Positions 1-7,552 are shown, numbered from the stretch's first letter. The stretch: DNA of 19,501 nucleotides from DASSKF01 sp035690725 (GCA_035690725.1 DASSKF010000137.1:1-19501); one strand, 5' to 3'. A program made the numbers and translations. The notes: generated by a model from the letters alone, not told the origin.

Positions 1-153
1 GCTGGCCGCCGCCGACCCCCTCCACGCGCCCTGCAGGGCGTTGAGCTCGCCCATCATCACCCGGACCTGGCTGTCGATCTCGCCGGAGACCTGCTGGATC
101 TTGCCGGATGCGGCGCGGATCCGCTCGGTGTCCACCTGGAAGATGCTGCTCAT
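1..153 (-). CDS. WXG100-family (ESAT-6-like) protein, N-terminal part
   Basis: The 51 visible codons start with ATG at 153 and run off the left edge. The peptide begins MSSIFQVDTERIRAASGKIQ, is helical in character, and reaches the motif W-R-G at about residues 46-48, the turn between the two helices that names the WXG100 family. Members are about 100 residues long, form helical hairpin dimers and are typically exported by type VII (ESX) systems. A strong ribosome site, GGGGAGG, lies 8 bases before the start. A -10 element lies 40 bases upstream. No secretion component is visible because the gene's downstream side lies outside the window, so whether it is an ESX substrate or a free-standing WXG protein cannot be told. 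The C-terminal half, where the YxxxD/E export signal would be, is missing. Confidence 0.85.
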   Translation of the reverse strand, partial: MSSIFQVDTERIRAASGKIQQVSGEIDSQVRVMMGELNALQGAWRGSAAAS

Positions 154-193
154 GTGACTACCTCCCCTTCGTGGTGCTGCTCGAACGGGCCCG

Positions 194-199
194 ACGCTA
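194..199 (-). promoter_or_regulatory. Candidate -10 element (TAGCGT) for the WXG100 gene
   Basis: Read on the minus strand this is TAGCGT, matching the actinobacterial TANNNT -10 pattern in a region where TA is rare. It sits 40 bases before the WXG100 start, giving a leader of about 34 bases that holds the GGGGAGG ribosome site. No good -35 hexamer is visible. The same hexamer serves the LysR gene at 17085. Confidence 0.45.
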
Positions 200-226
200 G
201 GCGCCGCCGGACGCGCCCCGCAGAAG

Positions 227-235
227 TTGTCCACA
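227..235 (+). other. Single DnaA box (TTGTCCACA)
   Basis: The nonamer is an exact match to the DnaA box form used by high-GC actinobacteria. It lies between the divergent WXG100 and Nudix genes, upstream of the WXG100 -10 element. It is solitary, so it is not an origin. It could titrate DnaA, couple the WXG100 promoter to replication, or be chance. Confidence 0.4.
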
Positions 236-278
236 GGGGTCGGGCGCCGACGACGGGACCGGCTGGCCGGGAGCGCGC

Positions 279-326
279 TTCTTTGTTGCGTGTCGGTCGC
301 CCCAGCGACCGACACGCAACAAAGAA
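279..326. repeat. Perfect intergenic palindrome, 22-bp arms, 4-nt loop
   Basis: The left arm (279-300) begins TTCTTTGTTGCG and the right arm (305-326) is its exact reverse complement. The loop is CCCA (301-304). There is no mismatch in 22 pairs. It is more AT-rich than its surroundings. It lies between two divergent genes and its right edge reaches the place where the -35 region of the Nudix promoter should be (about 325-331). It lacks a T-run on either side, so it does not look like an ordinary intrinsic terminator. No second copy is present in the window. Function unknown: operator, RNA hairpin, or a dispersed genomic repeat are all possible. Confidence 0.9.
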
Positions 327-347
327 ACGCAGGGAGTGCGGCGCGGA

Positions 348-353
348 TAGGCT
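348..353 (+). promoter_or_regulatory. Candidate -10 element (TAGGCT), leaderless Nudix transcript
   Basis: TAGGCT fits TANNNT and ends 6 bases before the GTG start at 360. The expected transcription start therefore coincides with the start codon, and no ribosome site precedes it. The LysR gene at 17097 has the same 6-base spacing. Confidence 0.5.
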
Positions 354-359
354 CGCGGG

Positions 360-1151
360 GTGACCGTCTGGGTGGACCCGCCGCGCTGGCCCGCACACGG
401 CCGGCTGTGGTCCCACCTGATCAGCGACACCTCCTACGGCGAGCTGCACACCTTCGCGCACGGGGCCGGCATCCCCCGCCGTGGGTTCGAGGGGGACCAC
501 TACGACATCCCCCAGGAGCGGTATGCCGAGGTCGTCGCCGCCGGTGCCCACGAGACCGAGGGCACCACGCTCGCCCGGATCCTGCGGGACAGCGGGCTGC
601 GCGTGCCCAAGCGCAAGGGGGAGCGGCCGCTGGCCTCGTGGGACGACCCCTGGCCGCACATCACCGGCCCGCACCGCGTCGACATCATCGCCTCGCCCCT
701 GCCGACGCCGGACGCCAGCACCACGGCGGCCGCCGTCTTCGTCCTGGACGGCGGACAGCGACTGCTGCTCGTGCGGTCGGTCGTCCGCGGCACGTGGGGC
801 GCCCCGGCCGGTGGTCGCGAGCTCGGGGAGAGCCCGGCCGAGTGCGCCGTCCGCGAGGCCTGGGAGGAGACGGGGCTGCGGCTCGACCCGAGCACACTGC
901 GGCCCTGCGGCTACGAGCGGGTCAGCCTCGACCCGGTGGCGCACCCGCAGGCCCGTCCCCGGCTGTGGCCGCACCGCAAGAACCACATCGCCTGCTTCCG
1001 TGCCGACCTCGGCGGCGCGGGTCCCGACGTGGCGCCCCGGCTGGACGACGTGGACGCCGCCGGCTGGTTCGTCCTCGCCGAGGCCCGGCGCCGCTGCCGG
1101 CAGGAGCCGTGGTGGCCCCTGGTGGAGGACCTGGTCCTCGGGGACCGGTAG
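360..1151 (+). CDS. DUF4031 domain fused to a Nudix hydrolase domain
   Basis: The 263-residue protein has two parts. Residues 1 to about 85 match the DUF4031 type: MTVWVDPPRWPAHGRLWSHL, then SYGELHTFA and a GFEGDHYDIP segment. Residues about 108-260 form a Nudix domain. Its Nudix box at 151-173 fits G-x5-E-x7-REUxEExGU exactly (G151, E157, R165-E166, E169-E170, G172), so the metal-binding catalytic helix is intact. Nudix enzymes hydrolyse nucleoside diphosphates linked to another group, and the substrate here cannot be read from sequence. DUF4031 has no assigned reaction that I know of. The GTG at 360 is chosen because the DUF4031 signature begins right there and a -10 element sits 6 bases before it, implying a leaderless message. 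The gene stands alone, 140 bases before the ABC operon. Cytosolic; no signal peptide or membrane segment. Confidence 0.92.
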   Translation: MTVWVDPPRWPAHGRLWSHLISDTSYGELHTFAHGAGIPRRGFEGDHYDIPQERYAEVVAAGAHETEGTTLARILRDSGLRVPKRKGERPLASWDDPWPHITGPHRVDIIASPLPTPDASTTAAAVFVLDGGQRLLLVRSVVRGTWGAPAGGRELGESPAECAVREAWEETGLRLDPSTLRPCGYERVSLDPVAHPQARPRLWPHRKNHIACFRADLGGAGPDVAPRLDDVDAAGWFVLAEARRRCRQEPWWPLVEDLVLGDR

Positions 1152-1174
1152 GCGCCCGAGGGCCGGGGGCCGAA

Positions 1175-1192
1175 TCAGGGGCCGCTCAGGGG
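1175..1192 (+). promoter_or_regulatory. Tandem operator TCAGGGG-N4-TCAGGGG upstream of the ABC operon
   Basis: Two identical heptamers start at 1175 and 1186, an 11-nt period, the usual geometry for head-to-tail OmpR-family regulators. The site shares 13 fixed bases, TCAGGG-N3-GCTCAGG, with the site before the response regulator gene at 11547-11564. It lies about 32 bases before the TAGAGT -10 element, around -61 to -44 of the inferred start, where an activator would contact polymerase. The promoter lacks a clear -35. Confidence 0.5.
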
Positions 1193-1224
1193 AAAACCGG
1201 AGGCCGGCGCCGGCGGTGCTCCCC

Positions 1225-1230
1225 TAGAGT
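1225..1230 (+). promoter_or_regulatory. Candidate -10 element (TAGAGT) of the ABC exporter operon
   Basis: TAGAGT fits TANNNT. The stretch about 17 bases upstream (near 1202-1207, GC only) is not a recognisable -35, as expected for an activator-dependent promoter. The leader would be about 55 bases and contains GGGGAG at 1278-1283. Confidence 0.45.
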
Positions 1231-1291
1231 TGCGACAGCCGCGCCGCCACCGGCGCAGGCGTCCACCACATCATCTCGGGGAGCTCGACCC

Positions 1292-2110
1292 ATGCACCAG
1301 GACATCTCGGGGACCACCCTGCCCACCGGGGCCCGCGCGGCGGCACGGACCGTCGGCCTGACGAAGGTCTACGGAACGGGAGAGGCACAGGTCGTCGCGC
1401 TCGGCGACGTGACCGTCGAGCTGGGGGCCGGCGCGTTCACCGCGATCATGGGCCCGTCGGGATCGGGAAAGTCCACGCTGATGCACTGCGCCGCCGGGCT
1501 GGACACCCCGAGCTCCGGGGAGGTGTGGATCGGCGACATCGAGCTGGGCCACCTCAAGGACAAGGCCCTGACGGCGCTGCGGCGCGACCGGGTCGGCTTC
1601 ATCTTCCAGGCCTTCAACCTGTTGCCGACGCTGAGCGCGGAGGAGAACATCCTGCTGCCGCTCGCGATCGCCGGCCGCAAGCCGGACCAGGCGTGGCTCG
1701 ACACCGTCGTCGACACGGTCGGGCTGCGGGACCGGCTCGGCCACCGGCCCAGCCAGCTCTCCGGTGGCCAGCAGCAGCGGGTCGCCTGTGCCCGCGCGCT
1801 GGTCAGCCGGCCCGAGGTGATCTTCGCCGACGAGCCCACGGGCAACCTCGACTCGCGTTCGGGCGCAGAGGTGCTCGCGTTCCTGCGCCGATCCGTGGAC
1901 GAGTTCGGCCAGAGCATCGTCATGGTCACCCACGACCCGGTCGCCGCCAGCCACACCGACCGGGTGCTGTTCCTCGCCGACGGCCGGATCGTCGACGAGA
2001 TGCGCGAACCGACCGCCGAGCGGGTGCTCGAGCAGATGGCGCACCTCGACCGCGCCGGGGCGGCGGCGGCGACCGGCGAGCGTTCGGGCCTCGTCACCGA
2101 GGGGGTCTGA
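1292..2110 (+). CDS. ABC transporter ATP-binding protein, MacB/LolD type
   Basis: The 272-residue protein has the full set of ABC ATPase motifs: Walker A GPSGSGKS at 54-61, Q-loop Q106 in FIFQAFNLLP, signature LSGGQQQR at 156-163, Walker B VIFADE at 176-181 with catalytic E181, D-loop NLDS and the H-loop His at 214 (VTHDP). The FQAFNLLPTLSAEEN stretch and LSGGQQQR signature are typical of the MacB/LolD/FtsE branch that works with FtsX-like permeases. ATG 1292 is chosen because GGGGAG lies 8 bases upstream; the reading frame is open much further upstream but that part overlaps the Nudix gene and has no ABC content. The permease gene follows after 2 bases, so the two are co-transcribed and translationally coupled. 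The protein should sit on the cytoplasmic face of the membrane and drive mechanotransmission or export of an unknown substrate. An operator shared with the window's two-component system precedes the operon. Confidence 0.95.
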   Translation: MHQDISGTTLPTGARAAARTVGLTKVYGTGEAQVVALGDVTVELGAGAFTAIMGPSGSGKSTLMHCAAGLDTPSSGEVWIGDIELGHLKDKALTALRRDRVGFIFQAFNLLPTLSAEENILLPLAIAGRKPDQAWLDTVVDTVGLRDRLGHRPSQLSGGQQQRVACARALVSRPEVIFADEPTGNLDSRSGAEVLAFLRRSVDEFGQSIVMVTHDPVAASHTDRVLFLADGRIVDEMREPTAERVLEQMAHLDRAGAAAATGERSGLVTEGV

Positions 2111-2112
2111 CG

Positions 2113-4653
2113 GTGTTCCGCGCCACGTGGCGCAGCCTGCTGGGACGCAAGCTGCGCCTGCTGATGAGTGCCGTCGCCATCGTGCTCGGCGTCGCCTTCG
2201 TCGCCGGCTCACTGATCTTCACGGACAGCCTGGGCCGGACCTACGACTCGATCATGGCCGGCACCGTGGGCGACGTCGTCGTGCGTCCCGCCGGCAGCGC
2301 CGGTGAGGACACCGTGCAGGTCGACACAACGCTGCCGTCCTCCCTCATCCCGAAACTCGCCGACGTGCAAGGTGCGGCGCGAGCGGACGGCAACGTCACG
2401 GCATACGGGGTGTTCCCGGTGGGCAAGGACGGCAAGGTGATCGGCGTGCAGGGGGCGCCGGGCATCGGCGTCAACTACACCGACGCCCCGGCCGGCCACG
2501 GCCTCGACGGCCTGTCGCTGCAGCGCGGCCACGTCCCGCAGCACCGCGGCGAGGTCGCCCTGGACTCCACGACCGCCGAGAAGTCCGGCTACCACCTCGG
2601 CGACCGGATCCGGCTGGTGACCTCCGGCGGACAGGCCACGACGACAGCGACCTTCGTCGGTGTGGTCGGGTTCGCCGACGGCGGCGGGCTCGGGGGAGCG
2701 AGCCTGGCGGTGTTCGACACGCACACCGCGCAGCAGCTGTTCGAGGGCGGCCGGGACGTCTTCACTGACGCCTGGGTGACCGCCGAGGACGGCGTGAGCC
2801 AGACCGAGCTGCGCGACCGCGTCGCCGCGGCGCTGCCCGCCGGCTACGAGGCGGTCACCGGTGACACGGCCGCCGAGGAGGCCGCCAGCGACATCAACGA
2901 GGGCCTGTCGTTCATCAACACCTTCCTGCTGGTCTTCGCCGGGATCGCCCTCGTGGTGGGCAGCTTCCTCATCGTCAACACGTTCTCCATCCTCGTGGCG
3001 CAGCGCAGCCGCGAGCTCGCCCTGCTGCGCGCCCTCGGTGCCAGCCGCCGCCAGGTCCGGCGCTCGGTCATCATCGAGGCGCTGGTGGTCGGGCTGGTCG
3101 GTTCCACGATCGGTCTCGCGGCCGGCGTCGGGCTGGGCGCCGGCATCAAGGCCCTCATGGGCAGCATCGGGATCGACCTGTCCGGCTCGGACCTGGTCCT
3201 CGCGCCGCGCACCGTGCTGGCGGCCTACCTCGTGGGCGTGGTCGTGACCGTGGTGGCCGCCTACCTGCCAGCACGGCGGGCCAGCCGGATCGCGCCGGTC
3301 GAGGCGATGCGCGACGAGATCGCCCTGCCGGAGTCCTCGATCCGGCGCCGGGTCGCGGTCGGCGGGTCCATGCTCGTCCTCGGCGTCGCCGCGGTCCTCG
3401 TGGGGCTGTTCGCCGGTGTCGCGCACGGCACGGCCGTGATGGGCGGCGGCATGCTGCTCGTCCTGCTCGGCGTGGCGCTGACCGCGCCGGTGCTGGGTCG
3501 ACCCCTCATCGCCCTGCTCGGCCACGTGCAGCGACGCCTGTTCGGCACGGTCGGGCGACTGGCGGAGCAGAACTCCCGGCGCAACCCGCGGCGCACTGCG
3601 GCGACGGCGTCGGCGCTCATGATCGGCCTCACGCTCGTCTCCGCGATGTCGGTCATCGGGGCCTCTGCGTCGAGCAGCATCGACAAGCTCATCGACGACG
3701 GGCTCGCCGCCGACTACGTCGTGTCCAACGCCGTCGGGAGCCCGTTCTCGCCCAGGATCGCCGAGCAGCTCGCCGACGTGGACGGGGTGCAGTCGGTGGC
3801 GCAGATGCGGATGGCCCCGGCGACGGTGCGGGGCGACAGCGCCCAGCTGATGGCGGTCAGCCCGACGTTCCCGGACATGGTGGACCTGCCGGTCGTCGCC
3901 GGCTCCACCGACGACCTGAACGGGCGCACGCTGCTCCTCGGCCGGGACAGGGCGCAGCAGCTCGGCGTGCACGTGGGCGACACCGTGCCGGTGCAGGTGG
4001 CCGGCCAGCGCAGCCCCTTCCGCGTGGTGGCGATCATGGACGACACCCCGCTCACCGGCGACACGGTCACGACCCTGACGGCGCTGACCGGCCTGGGCAT
4101 CAAGCCGGCCGACTTCGCGGCGTTCGTGCTGCGGTCACCCGGTGCCGACGCCGACCGGGTGCACCACGCCGTGGAGGCGGTCGTGCAGGACATCCCGACC
4201 GTCACCGTGCAGGACCAGGGGCAGTTCGCCGAGCAGCAGCGCGGCGCGATCGACCAGCTGCTGGGCATCATCTACGCCCTGCTGGCGCTCGCCGTCGTCA
4301 TCGCGATCCTGGGCATCGTGAACACGCTGTCGCTGTCGGTGATCGAGCGGACCCGCGAGGTCGGGCTGTTGCGGGCCGTCGGGCTCAGCCGGCGCCAGGT
4401 GCGCCGGATGGTGCGGCTGGAGGCGGTCGTGATCGCCCTGCTCGGGGCGGTGCTCGGCGTCGTGCTCGGCCTCGGCTTCGGTGTCGCGCTGCAGCACTCG
4501 CAGGTGGAGAACGGCGTCGAGGTGCTGGCCGTGCCGTGGCTGCGGCTGTCGGTGTTCGTCGTGCTCGCCGGGCTCGTCGGGGTGCTCGCCGCCTGGTGGC
4601 CCGCCCGCCGCGCCTCCCGGCTGGACGTGCTGCGGGCGATCACGTCCGAGTGA
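2113..4653 (+). CDS. FtsX-like ABC transporter permease, two-FtsX-domain form
   Basis: The 846-residue membrane protein has one N-terminal membrane segment (about 18-37), a large external domain (about 40-265), an FtsX domain (about 268-390: three segments near 269-290, 318-345, 366-386), two more segments (416-435, 441-463), a second anchor near 498-517, a second external domain and a second FtsX domain (about 713-840). Both FtsX domains carry the diagnostic loop after their first helix: RELALLRALGASRRQVRRS and REVGLLRAVGLSRRQVRRM. Ten segments in two repeats is the usual layout of actinobacterial MacB-like permeases that need no separate membrane-fusion protein. GTG at 2113 is chosen because it starts 2 bases after the ATPase stop and gives the classic positively charged lead-in (FRATWRSLLGRKLR). 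The substrate is unknown; toxic peptide export, lipid or lipoprotein handling, and peptidoglycan-hydrolase control are all known in the superfamily. Its last 14 bases overlap the convergent HD-domain gene. Confidence 0.94.
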   Translation: MFRATWRSLLGRKLRLLMSAVAIVLGVAFVAGSLIFTDSLGRTYDSIMAGTVGDVVVRPAGSAGEDTVQVDTTLPSSLIPKLADVQGAARADGNVTAYGVFPVGKDGKVIGVQGAPGIGVNYTDAPAGHGLDGLSLQRGHVPQHRGEVALDSTTAEKSGYHLGDRIRLVTSGGQATTTATFVGVVGFADGGGLGGASLAVFDTHTAQQLFEGGRDVFTDAWVTAEDGVSQTELRDRVAAALPAGYEAVTGDTAAEEAASDINEGLSFINTFLLVFAGIALVVGSFLIVNTFSILVAQRSRELALLRALGASRRQVRRSVIIEALVVGLVGSTIGLAAGVGLGAGIKALMGSIGIDLSGSDLVLAPRTVLAAYLVGVVVTVVAAYLPARRASRIAPVEAMRDEIALPESSIRRRVAVGGSMLVLGVAAVLVGLFAGVAHGTAVMGGGMLLVLLGVALTAPVLGRPLIALLGHVQRRLFGTVGRLAEQNSRRNPRRTAATASALMIGLTLVSAMSVIGASASSSIDKLIDDGLAADYVVSNAVGSPFSPRIAEQLADVDGVQSVAQMRMAPATVRGDSAQLMAVSPTFPDMVDLPVVAGSTDDLNGRTLLLGRDRAQQLGVHVGDTVPVQVAGQRSPFRVVAIMDDTPLTGDTVTTLTALTGLGIKPADFAAFVLRSPGADADRVHHAVEAVVQDIPTVTVQDQGQFAEQQRGAIDQLLGIIYALLALAVVIAILGIVNTLSLSVIERTREVGLLRAVGLSRRQVRRMVRLEAVVIALLGAVLGVVLGLGFGVALQHSQVENGVEVLAVPWLRLSVFVVLAGLVGVLAAWWPARRASRLDVLRAITSE

Positions 4654-5293
4654 GCCGCTCCAGCTCGCGGGCCAGGTTCACCCGGGCCGGCCGCTCCCAC
4701 TGCCGGTGGGCGTGGCCGGTCCGGTAGAGCCGGTCGCGGCGCAGGAACGGCTCGAGCACCGCCCGCCGGCCCGCACGGTATGCCGGGTCGCCCACGTGCG
4801 CGTACTCCTCCCGGACCTGCGCGCAGTACTCGTCGAACCGCGCCTCCGGCGCGGAGAGGATCCACAGGTCGCTGTCCTGGAAGGCCGCCGTGAGCGGGTC
4901 CGTGGGGCCGTCGTGGCCGTCCGTCAGCCGGACGAGGGCGACCACCGCGTCGACGTCGTCCGGCTGGGCGCCGAGCTGGCGCAGCGAGGCCGCCGCGAGG
5001 TCGGCACTCTCTGCCTCGTTCGCGCCGGGCGCGGCCGCCGGGTCGTACACCGCGTCGTGGTACCAGGCGGCGACCCGGGCCAGGCCGGCGTCGCGCTCGC
5101 CGACCTCGCCGGCCTCCTCCAGCTCCTCCAGCGCCCAGAACACCTCCACCAGGTGCGCCGTCGTGTGGTAGCGGCGCCCTGGCGACGCCCAGCGCTGCAG
5201 CAGGTCCTCGCCGTGGCGCGCCACCGCGTCATCCGGTGGGTCCTCGAGCAGCAGGGCGAGGTCCAGGGACCAGGCGGTGAGGAGCGCGGGCAC
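4640..5293 (-). CDS. Predicted metal-dependent HD-superfamily phosphohydrolase
   Basis: The 217-residue protein has an HD-type metal site: RYHTTAHL at 41-48 (His43, His47), then WYHDAVYDP at 78-85 containing the His79-Asp80 doublet, followed by a conserved acidic NEAESA at 92-97 and a downstream D-x-D near ADSDLW. This is the small stand-alone family COG4339, whose biochemical substrate is not known. Most of the protein is helical and cytosolic. The GTG at 5293 is the likely start: it lies 20 bases after the upstream helicase stop and gives MPALLTAWSLDL, a plausible first helix. No strong ribosome site is visible, so translation may be coupled to the helicase and the start is less certain than the gene. 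Its 3' end overlaps the permease gene by 14 bases tail to tail. Confidence 0.85.
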   Translation of the reverse strand: MPALLTAWSLDLALLLEDPPDDAVARHGEDLLQRWASPGRRYHTTAHLVEVFWALEELEEAGEVGERDAGLARVAAWYHDAVYDPAAAPGANEAESADLAAASLRQLGAQPDDVDAVVALVRLTDGHDGPTDPLTAAFQDSDLWILSAPEARFDEYCAQVREEYAHVGDPAYRAGRRAVLEPFLRRDRLYRTGHAHRQWERPARVNLARELERLTRT

Positions 5294-5313
5294 CGGGACA
5301 GTGTGCCAGCCGG

Positions 5314-7488
5314 TCAGCCCGCCAGCTGCTCGGGCAGGTCCTGCGTGTGCACCACGGTGAGCGTGGAGACAGCCCGTGTCAGCACGACATACAGCCGGCG
5401 CAGCCCCGTGCGCACGTCGGGCTCGGCGGCGGCGATCGCGGCCGGCTCGAGCACGACGACGTGGTCGAACTCCAGGCCCTTGGCGACGGTGGCCGGCACC
5501 AGGTCGACCCGGTGCTCCACGTCGCCGTGGTCGGCCCCGAGCGTCCCGTGCTCGAGGCCCGCGTCGGTGAGGGCGCGCGACCACCGGGCGACCTGGTCGT
5601 CCGGCACGACCACGCCGACCGAGCCGGGCTCGCGCAGGGCCGCCTCGACCGCGAGGACGACGTCGCGCCGCAGCTGCGTCGGGGCGTGCTGCAGGACCAG
5701 GCGTCCGGGGTTCTCCCGCACCGAGACCGGGGCGCCGAGACCGGGCGCCATGCTCGGCAGCAGGCGGCCCGCGAAGTCGATCACCGACGCCGGCACCCGG
5801 AACCCGCGGTCGAGGACCTCCAGGTGGGCAGCCGGCTTCCCGAGGTGCTGCAACGACTCGTCCCAGGACGACGTGGCCCAGGGGGTGGTCCCCTGGGCGA
5901 TGTCGCCGAGGACCGTGGCCGACCCGGTGCTGCACCGGCGCCCCACGGCGCGCAGCTGCATCGGCGAGAGGTCCTGTGCCTCGTCGAGGACGACGTGCCC
6001 CACGCTCGGTTGCCGGCGCAGCAGGTCCCCGACCTCGTCCAGGAGCACGCCGTCCTGGGTCGACCAGCGTGCGGCGCCCTTGCTCCGGGGCGGCCGGTCC
6101 CAGCGCAGCCGGGCCTGCTCGTCCTCGTCGAGCACGCCCGCCGCGTGCCGGGAGAGGGCATCGGGGTCGGCGAACAGCTCGAACAGCACCGTGGCCGGGA
6201 CCAGGGCCGGCCAGACCCCCTGCACGTAGCGCTTCACCGGGGCCGACCGCGCCACCGCGTCCTGGACCCGGTCGTCGGGGGAGTCACCGGCCCGCTCCAT
6301 CTGGACGAGCACCGCGTGCGCCAGCCGCTGGGGCAGCATCGCCCGCGCAGCGTCGTAGCGGACCCCGCGCCCGACCAGCTCCTGCACGATCTCCCGGACC
6401 TCGTATGCCGGCACGCGCCACCTGCGTGCCCCGCGCGGGACCACGAGCGGCTCGGTCGGGTCGGTGACGTGCGACCAGACGGCGCGGCGCAGGACGGTGG
6501 CCATCCGCGGGTCCCCCTTGAGCACAGCCACCTCGACGGGGTCGGTGCGGCGCACGCGCACCGAGCCGAGCAGGTCCTCGACGGTGGTGTGCTGGACCGC
6601 GACCTCCCCGAGGGCGGGGAGGACGGCGCCGATGTGGTCGAGGAACGCCCGGTTCGGACCGACCACGAGCACACCGCTGCGCGACAGGCGGTCCCGGAAG
6701 GCGTACAGCAGCCACGCCGCCCGGTGCAGCCCGACCGCGGTCTTGCCGGTCCCGGGCGCTCCCTGCACGCAGATCGTGGTGCCGACGTCGGCGCGGACGA
6801 TCTCGTCCTGCTCGGGCTGGATCGTGGCCACGATGTCGCGCATCGGCCCGACCCGGGGCCGCTCGATCTCGGCGGCGACGATGTGGCTCCGGCCGCTGGC
6901 GGTGTCGTCCGCCTCCGGCTGGGTGAGGTGCTCGTCCTCGTAGGCGGTGATCCGGCCGTGGTCGACCCCGAAGCGGCGGCGCAGGCGCACCCCCATCGGC
7001 TCGGTGGGGGAGGCGCGGTAGAAGGCGGTGCTGACGTCGGCCCGCCAGTCGACCACCACCGGGTCGCCCTGGCGGTCGGAGACGTGCCGCCGCCCGATGT
7101 ACCAGCGCTCCTCGCCGGTGCCGGTGTCGCCGGCGCGGCGGGCGCCGTCGGATGCTCTGTCCGGGGCGGTGTCGATCCGGCCGAAGAACAGCGTGGTGGT
7201 CGGGTCGTCCTCGAGGGAGCGGGCCCGACGGGCCAGGGTGATCGCGAGGAACTCGCTCGAGACGGTGTTGCCGCCGTGGGAGTCCAGCGCCAGCGTCTGC
7301 TCGCGCATGCGCGTCAGCTCGGTGCGGGCCCGCACCAGGTGCGCCTGCTCTCGGGCCAGCTCGCGGTCGGCAGGGGTGGTGTCGGGTCGGTCGGCCTCGG
7401 GTTGGTCGGCGCCGGTTTGGTCGGCGTCGGGTTGGTCGTCGGGATGGTCGGCGTCGGCGGTGGTCGAGGATCGGGGCGGAGCAGGCAT
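5314..7488 (-). CDS. helD: HelD-like superfamily 1 helicase / RNA polymerase recycling motor
   Basis: The 724-residue protein has SF1A (UvrD-like) motifs: Walker A GAPGTGKT at 243-250, Walker B VLDEAQDLSP at 500-509, GLEFD at 671-675 and YVVLTRA near 700-706. The N-terminal 40-230 region is of HelD type: a charged helical segment (about 42-70), then FFGRID at 101-106, YIGRRHVSD at 130-138 and VVDWRADVSTAFYRA. HelD proteins insert arms into the RNA polymerase channels and use ATP to release polymerase from nucleic acid; actinobacterial HelR members protect against rifampicin. That role is inferred here from family resemblance. It differs from true UvrD/PcrA, which lack the FGRID/YIGRR region. 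The first 40 residues are a low-complexity Asp/Gln/Pro tail encoded by 15-bp repeats. ATG 7488 has an AAAGGG ribosome site about 11 bases upstream. The HD gene follows by 20 bases and is probably co-transcribed. Confidence 0.88.
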   Translation of the reverse strand: MPAPPRSSTTADADHPDDQPDADQTGADQPEADRPDTTPADRELAREQAHLVRARTELTRMREQTLALDSHGGNTVSSEFLAITLARRARSLEDDPTTTLFFGRIDTAPDRASDGARRAGDTGTGEERWYIGRRHVSDRQGDPVVVDWRADVSTAFYRASPTEPMGVRLRRRFGVDHGRITAYEDEHLTQPEADDTASGRSHIVAAEIERPRVGPMRDIVATIQPEQDEIVRADVGTTICVQGAPGTGKTAVGLHRAAWLLYAFRDRLSRSGVLVVGPNRAFLDHIGAVLPALGEVAVQHTTVEDLLGSVRVRRTDPVEVAVLKGDPRMATVLRRAVWSHVTDPTEPLVVPRGARRWRVPAYEVREIVQELVGRGVRYDAARAMLPQRLAHAVLVQMERAGDSPDDRVQDAVARSAPVKRYVQGVWPALVPATVLFELFADPDALSRHAAGVLDEDEQARLRWDRPPRSKGAARWSTQDGVLLDEVGDLLRRQPSVGHVVLDEAQDLSPMQLRAVGRRCSTGSATVLGDIAQGTTPWATSSWDESLQHLGKPAAHLEVLDRGFRVPASVIDFAGRLLPSMAPGLGAPVSVRENPGRLVLQHAPTQLRRDVVLAVEAALREPGSVGVVVPDDQVARWSRALTDAGLEHGTLGADHGDVEHRVDLVPATVAKGLEFDHVVVLEPAAIAAAEPDVRTGLRRLYVVLTRAVSTLTVVHTQDLPEQLAG
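7389..7460 (-). repeat. Degenerate 15-bp tandem repeat in the helD 5' end
   Basis: Units start at 7389, 7404, 7419, 7434 (shortened to 12) and 7446, with core GGTCGGCGTCGGGTT on the plus strand. On the coding strand they encode pentapeptides of the kind Q-P-D-A-D, making an acidic disordered tail of about 25 residues ahead of the HelD domain. Unit number may vary between strains by slippage without breaking the frame. Confidence 0.8.
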
Positions 7489-7536
7489 GACGGCACGGCC
7501 CTTTCAGGCGGAGGACGTCGGGGGAGAAGGGGGACG

Positions 7537-7542
7537 AGCCTA
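7537..7542 (-). promoter_or_regulatory. Candidate -10 element (TAGGCT) for helD
   Basis: Read on the minus strand this is TAGGCT, identical to the -10 of the Nudix gene. It is 48 bases before the helD start. The matching -35 position (about 7560-7565) falls inside the left arm of the upstream hairpin and has no good consensus. I looked for the palindromic rifampicin-associated element known before some helR genes and did not find it. Confidence 0.4.
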
Positions 7543-7552
7543 GCGCACGGCA

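Noticed and set aside
227..235. A replication origin at the DnaA box
   Set aside because: Only one box is present, with no AT-rich unwinding region and no dnaA or dnaN nearby.
279..326. The large palindrome as an intrinsic terminator
   Set aside because: It lies between two divergent genes, where no transcript needs to end, and no T-run follows on either strand.
227..2110. A 627-codon frame that would join the Nudix region to the ABC ATPase
   Set aside because: Only the part from 1292 has ABC content and a ribosome site. The upstream part overlaps the Nudix gene out of frame and is Arg/Pro-rich noise.
2209..3972. Minus-strand open frame of about 590 codons across the permease gene
   Set aside because: Antisense shadow of the FtsX-like permease; the translation is rich in His, Arg and Asp and has no membrane or catalytic pattern.
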